Assembly: GCA_963838845.1 (NCBI GenBank) | Contig: CAWISR010000003.1 | Span: 1,302,001-1,366,000 of the forward strand | Direction of reading: 5' to 3' | Source: CAVRXQ01 sp963838845 | Lineage (GTDB): Bacteria > Actinomycetota > Acidimicrobiia > Acidimicrobiales > Bog-793 | DNA: 64,000 nucleotides | Shown here: positions 61,721-64,000 of the stretch, piece by piece | Numbering within the stretch: the first letter of the stretch is position 1 | Layout: each line of letters begins with the position of its first letter | Position numbers and translations under genes: made by a program | Notes under the pieces: model-generated | The model's database searches: none | Told to the model about the DNA's origin: nothing | What the model saw: the letters and a program-made list of their open reading frames with translations, nothing else

Positions 61721-63212
61721 TCAACTCGCCGCCCTGCCGGGCTTTCCCGTCGCCGCGCCTTTTCCGGCGATCCGGCCGAAGACGGCGTTGCGCGTCTGGC
61801 CCGAGCAGGCCGGGTAGTTGTGGAAGAAGAGGCCGACGATGTCCCCGGAGGCGAAGAGACCATCGATCGGCTGGCGGCGCGTGTTCAACACCCGCGCCGA
61901 CGTGTCGATCTCGAGGCCACCGAAGGTGAAGGTGATCCCGCCCGTCACCTCGTAGGCGCGAAACGGCGGCTCGTCGATGGCCACCGCCCAGTTCGACTTC
62001 GGCGGCTCGAGGCCGTACGTGCTCCTCCCGTCGCCACGGGAATGCTTCGGGTCGAACGGCACGTTGTCTTTAATCGCGGCGTTGTATTCATCGATCGTGC
62101 GGCGCAGCACCGGCGCCGGCACCTTGATCGCCGCCGCCAGCTCGGCGACCGTCGATGCCTCGGCCGGTGTCTGGTTCGCGTACTGGCGGTCTAAGAGCGG
62201 AATCGCCTTCTGGTCGAAGATCTGGTAGGCGACGCTGCCGGGCTGGTTCTGCACCGCCCATCCGGTCTTCGCGTAGGTGAAGGCCGGGTTCGCCTCGCCC
62301 TCGTCGAAGAAGCGGAGGCCGAGCGTGTTGACGGTGATGCCGTAGCGATAGCTGTAGCGGATGTAGTCGTTGGTCACGCCCACCTCGGGGGCGTCGCCTC
62401 CGATCGGCGAGGCGTGCGCGCCCGCCCAGTGACCTGCGGGTCGCGCGCCGAGCTTCCAGCGCGGCGCGCAGCACCTCGCCGGTGTTGTGGTAGCTGCCGC
62501 GAACCTTGAAGAGGTCACCGCCCTGGGGGAGGTACTGGGCGCGCATCGCCGCGTTCGCCTGGAATCCCCCCGCGCAGAGGATCACCGACTTCGCTTCGAC
62601 GGTGTAGGTGCCATCGGTGCTCGAGACCGTGACGCCGCGAATGCGACGGTCGGTTCCCAAGAGACCGACGACCGTCGACTCCCAGCGGAAGTCGACCCCG
62701 CCCATGTGATCGGCGATCTCGCGCCACTGGCGGACCTGCCCGATGCCTCCTCCGAGCGGATTGAGGACATGTCCCATGCCGAAGTACTTCACGCCGTCGA
62801 TGACCGTGAAATGCGTCGCCTCCCACTTAATGCCGGTTTCTTTCATCCAGTGCACGGCGGCATTCGACTCGCCGACGAGGATCTGCGCTAGCTCGTTGTT
62901 GATGCGCCCGCGGGTGACGCGCAAGAGATCGCCCATGAAGTCCTCTTCGCTGTAGGCGGGGATCTCCATGTGGTCGCGCTCGTCGTCGGTGACTTGGAGG
63001 AACTCCAAGATCTCGTCCTTGCCCGACTGGACGAAGCGGAAACCGGTGTGCGAGTAGCGGGCGTTGCCACCCATCTCGGGTTCCGCCGCCTTTTCGAGCA
63101 TCAGAACCCGTTCGGCCCCGTGCTGGCGGGCACTGATCGCCGCCGAGAAGGCGGCGCTCGCTCCGCCGACCACGACGACGTCGAACTCCTCGATCGTTCC
63201 TGCCTTCGCCAT
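61721..63212 (-). pseudogene. FAD-dependent fumarate-reductase/ketosteroid-dehydrogenase-type flavoprotein, frameshifted
   Basis: Joined product of about 496 residues. The first frame has VVVVGGASAAFSAAISARQHG and MGGNARYSHTGFRF, running to GSYHNTGEVLRAALE. At about 62453 an extra C on the plus strand (a G in the mRNA) shifts the frame, and the second continues LGARPAGHWAGAHASP and ends with GLFASGDIVGLFFHNYPACSGQTRN and GRIAGKGA. The FAD domain and substrate-binding cap of the family are both represented. It would dehydrogenate or reduce an enoate or tricarballylate-like acid. ATG at 63212 is 24 bases after the luciferase-like stop. Confidence 0.83.
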
Positions 63213-63235
63213 CACGCGTTTGCGTCCTTTCTTCG

Positions 63236-64000
63236 TTACCGGTCGAAAAAGAGTGAGTCGCTTCCGACTTCCTTGCGGACGAGCGGCAGCGTCTCCTCGC
63301 CGATCTGGCTGACCATGTCGAGTGACGCCTCGGGATCCATTCCGGGCGCGTAGTTCTGGATGAAGACGCAGCCGACGGACAGGTCGCGGTGCAGCTCGAC
63401 GAAGGATTCGGCGATCTGCTCCGAGCCTCCGAGGACGATCTGTTTCTCGCGGCGGAGGTCGTCGAACGACGGTCCGCGGCGCTCACCGGGTTGTCCCCAT
63501 TTGCCCTGGATCGCGGCCATCTGCTGGCCCGCCTTGGCGAGGGCGGCCTTCGCCGAGTCCTCGTCATCCGACGCGTAGACGGTGCGCATGATCGGGATGC
63601 CGGCGAACGTCCTCCCCGCTCGGCGCAGCGCGTCCTCGTAGCTGGGGAGCGTGGACTTGATGAAAGAGACGCTGTTGCGCGGGCTCGGCAGCCAGTGGTC
63701 ACCGCCGATCGCAGGGATGCGCGCGATCGCCTCGACCTTGTCCGCACCGACGAGGATCGGCGGTCCGACGGGATCGGCGGTGGCGATCCCGATGTCGGCG
63801 TCGTGGAAGCGGTAGTAGCGGCCCTCGAACGTTCTCGGGCCACCCCGCCACAACAGACGCATGGCGGTGATCGACTCGGCGAGGCGCTCGCCGCGGGTCG
63901 CGTTCTCGATGCCGACGGCCTCCGCCTCGTCGCGGCGGTAGCCCTGTCCGACGCCGAAGACGAAGCGACCCGGCGCCAGCGCATCGAGGGTCGCGACTGC
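63236..64000 (-). CDS. Luciferase-like FMN-dependent monooxygenase (LLM), 5' end outside the window
   Basis: C-terminal about 254 residues of an LLM-class oxidoreductase (F420- or FMN-dependent). The frame is open to the last base. Visible: LDALAPGRFVFGVGQGYRRDEAEAVG, FEGRYYRFHDADIGI, PPILVGADKVEAIARI and GGSEQIAESFVELHRDLSVG. The G-V-G-x-G segment is the family signature. It would oxidise an organic substrate or a C-N/C-S bond. The start lies beyond 64000. It heads the minus-strand run toward the flavoprotein, CapA-like, cysteine-hydrolase and SDR genes. Confidence 0.85.
   Translation of the reverse strand, partial: AVATLDALAPGRFVFGVGQGYRRDEAEAVGIENATRGERLAESITAMRLLWRGGPRTFEGRYYRFHDADIGIATADPVGPPILVGADKVEAIARIPAIGGDHWLPSPRNSVSFIKSTLPSYEDALRRAGRTFAGIPIMRTVYASDDEDSAKAALAKAGQQMAAIQGKWGQPGERRGPSFDDLRREKQIVLGGSEQIAESFVELHRDLSVGCVFIQNYAPGMDPEASLDMVSQIGEETLPLVRKEVGSDSLFFDR

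Noticed and set aside
1..64000. tRNA, rRNA, CRISPR arrays, insertion sequences or attachment sites
   Set aside because: No cloverleaf-like sequence, direct-repeat array, transposase or integrase reading frame was recognised on either strand.

Overview
The window comes from a high-GC bacterium, most likely an Actinomycetota lineage of the Thermoleophilia or Acidimicrobiia kind. This is inferred from frequent GTG/TTG starts, purine-rich Shine-Dalgarno sequences, many 4-base ATGA/GTGA stop-start overlaps, EtfB- and acyl-CoA-dehydrogenase-type relatives, and protein families common there. No rRNA, tRNA, CRISPR array, insertion sequence, phage gene or replication gene was seen. Nearly all of the 64 kb is accessory catabolism: transporters, C-C lyases, hydrolases, CoA-ester enzymes, flavoprotein oxidases and a few regulators.

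Layout. (1) 1-9.6 kb: the end of an MFS exporter, a threonine aldolase, a PEP-mutase/isocitrate-lyase-family lyase, an HD-like protein and an HpcH/HpaI-type protein. A tight operon follows (5134-9588): cysteine hydrolase, AtuA-type protein, DUF4387 protein, HpcH/HpaI aldolase and DAO-type FAD oxidase. (2) 9.8-20.5 kb: SDR, two acyl-CoA dehydrogenases, two class III CoA-transferases, a truncated EtfB-like reading frame, a second HpcH/HpaI aldolase, an EamA exporter, an enoyl-CoA hydratase and a GrdB-like protein. The 10.6-16.3 kb part looks poorer in GC than its surroundings. (3) 20.6-41 kb: a large catabolic cluster. A complete LIV-type ABC importer with a DapA-like gene is on the plus strand. 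A long minus-strand run reads iclR, CocE-type hydrolase, hyuA, hyuB, MmgE/PrpD, amidohydrolase, FAH-family hydrolase, homocitrate-synthase-like, SDR, dihydroxyphthalate-decarboxylase-like. Three promoters here share the same two-part operator. (4) 41-53 kb: dehydrogenase-like protein, second PEP-mutase-family lyase, aromatic FAD monooxygenase, an oligopeptide-type ABC set without ATPases but with an amidase, a TetR regulator, the DUF2182/DUF1326 pair and a TauE/SafE exporter. (5) 53-64 kb: ALDH, cupin, a signal-less NMT1-like binding protein, dihydropyrimidinase-like amidohydrolase, another NMT1-like protein with an apparent CTG start, SDR, NicF/carbamoylsarcosine-amidase-like hydrolase, CapA-like protein, fumarate-reductase-type flavoprotein and a luciferase-like monooxygenase cut by the window end.

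How it fits together. The most notable signal is a two-part element, GTGTCCCR with YTGTMYCG exactly 22 bases downstream. It lies at the -10/+1 region of three candidate promoters: 21.5 kb before the ABC importer, 32.45 kb before the amidohydrolase operon, and 40.3 kb between iclR and a cupin gene. This joins importer, pathway enzymes and regulator into one probable IclR regulon whose substrate is not known. A second palindrome, GTATGTTACATAC, at 54.82 kb and nearly repeated at 60.28 kb, suggests another regulon covering the amidase/dihydropyrimidinase section.

Three genes (the IclR regulator, a peptide-type binding protein and a flavoprotein) are each broken by what looks like one extra base in otherwise well-conserved sequence. 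That may be assembly error or real inactivation.
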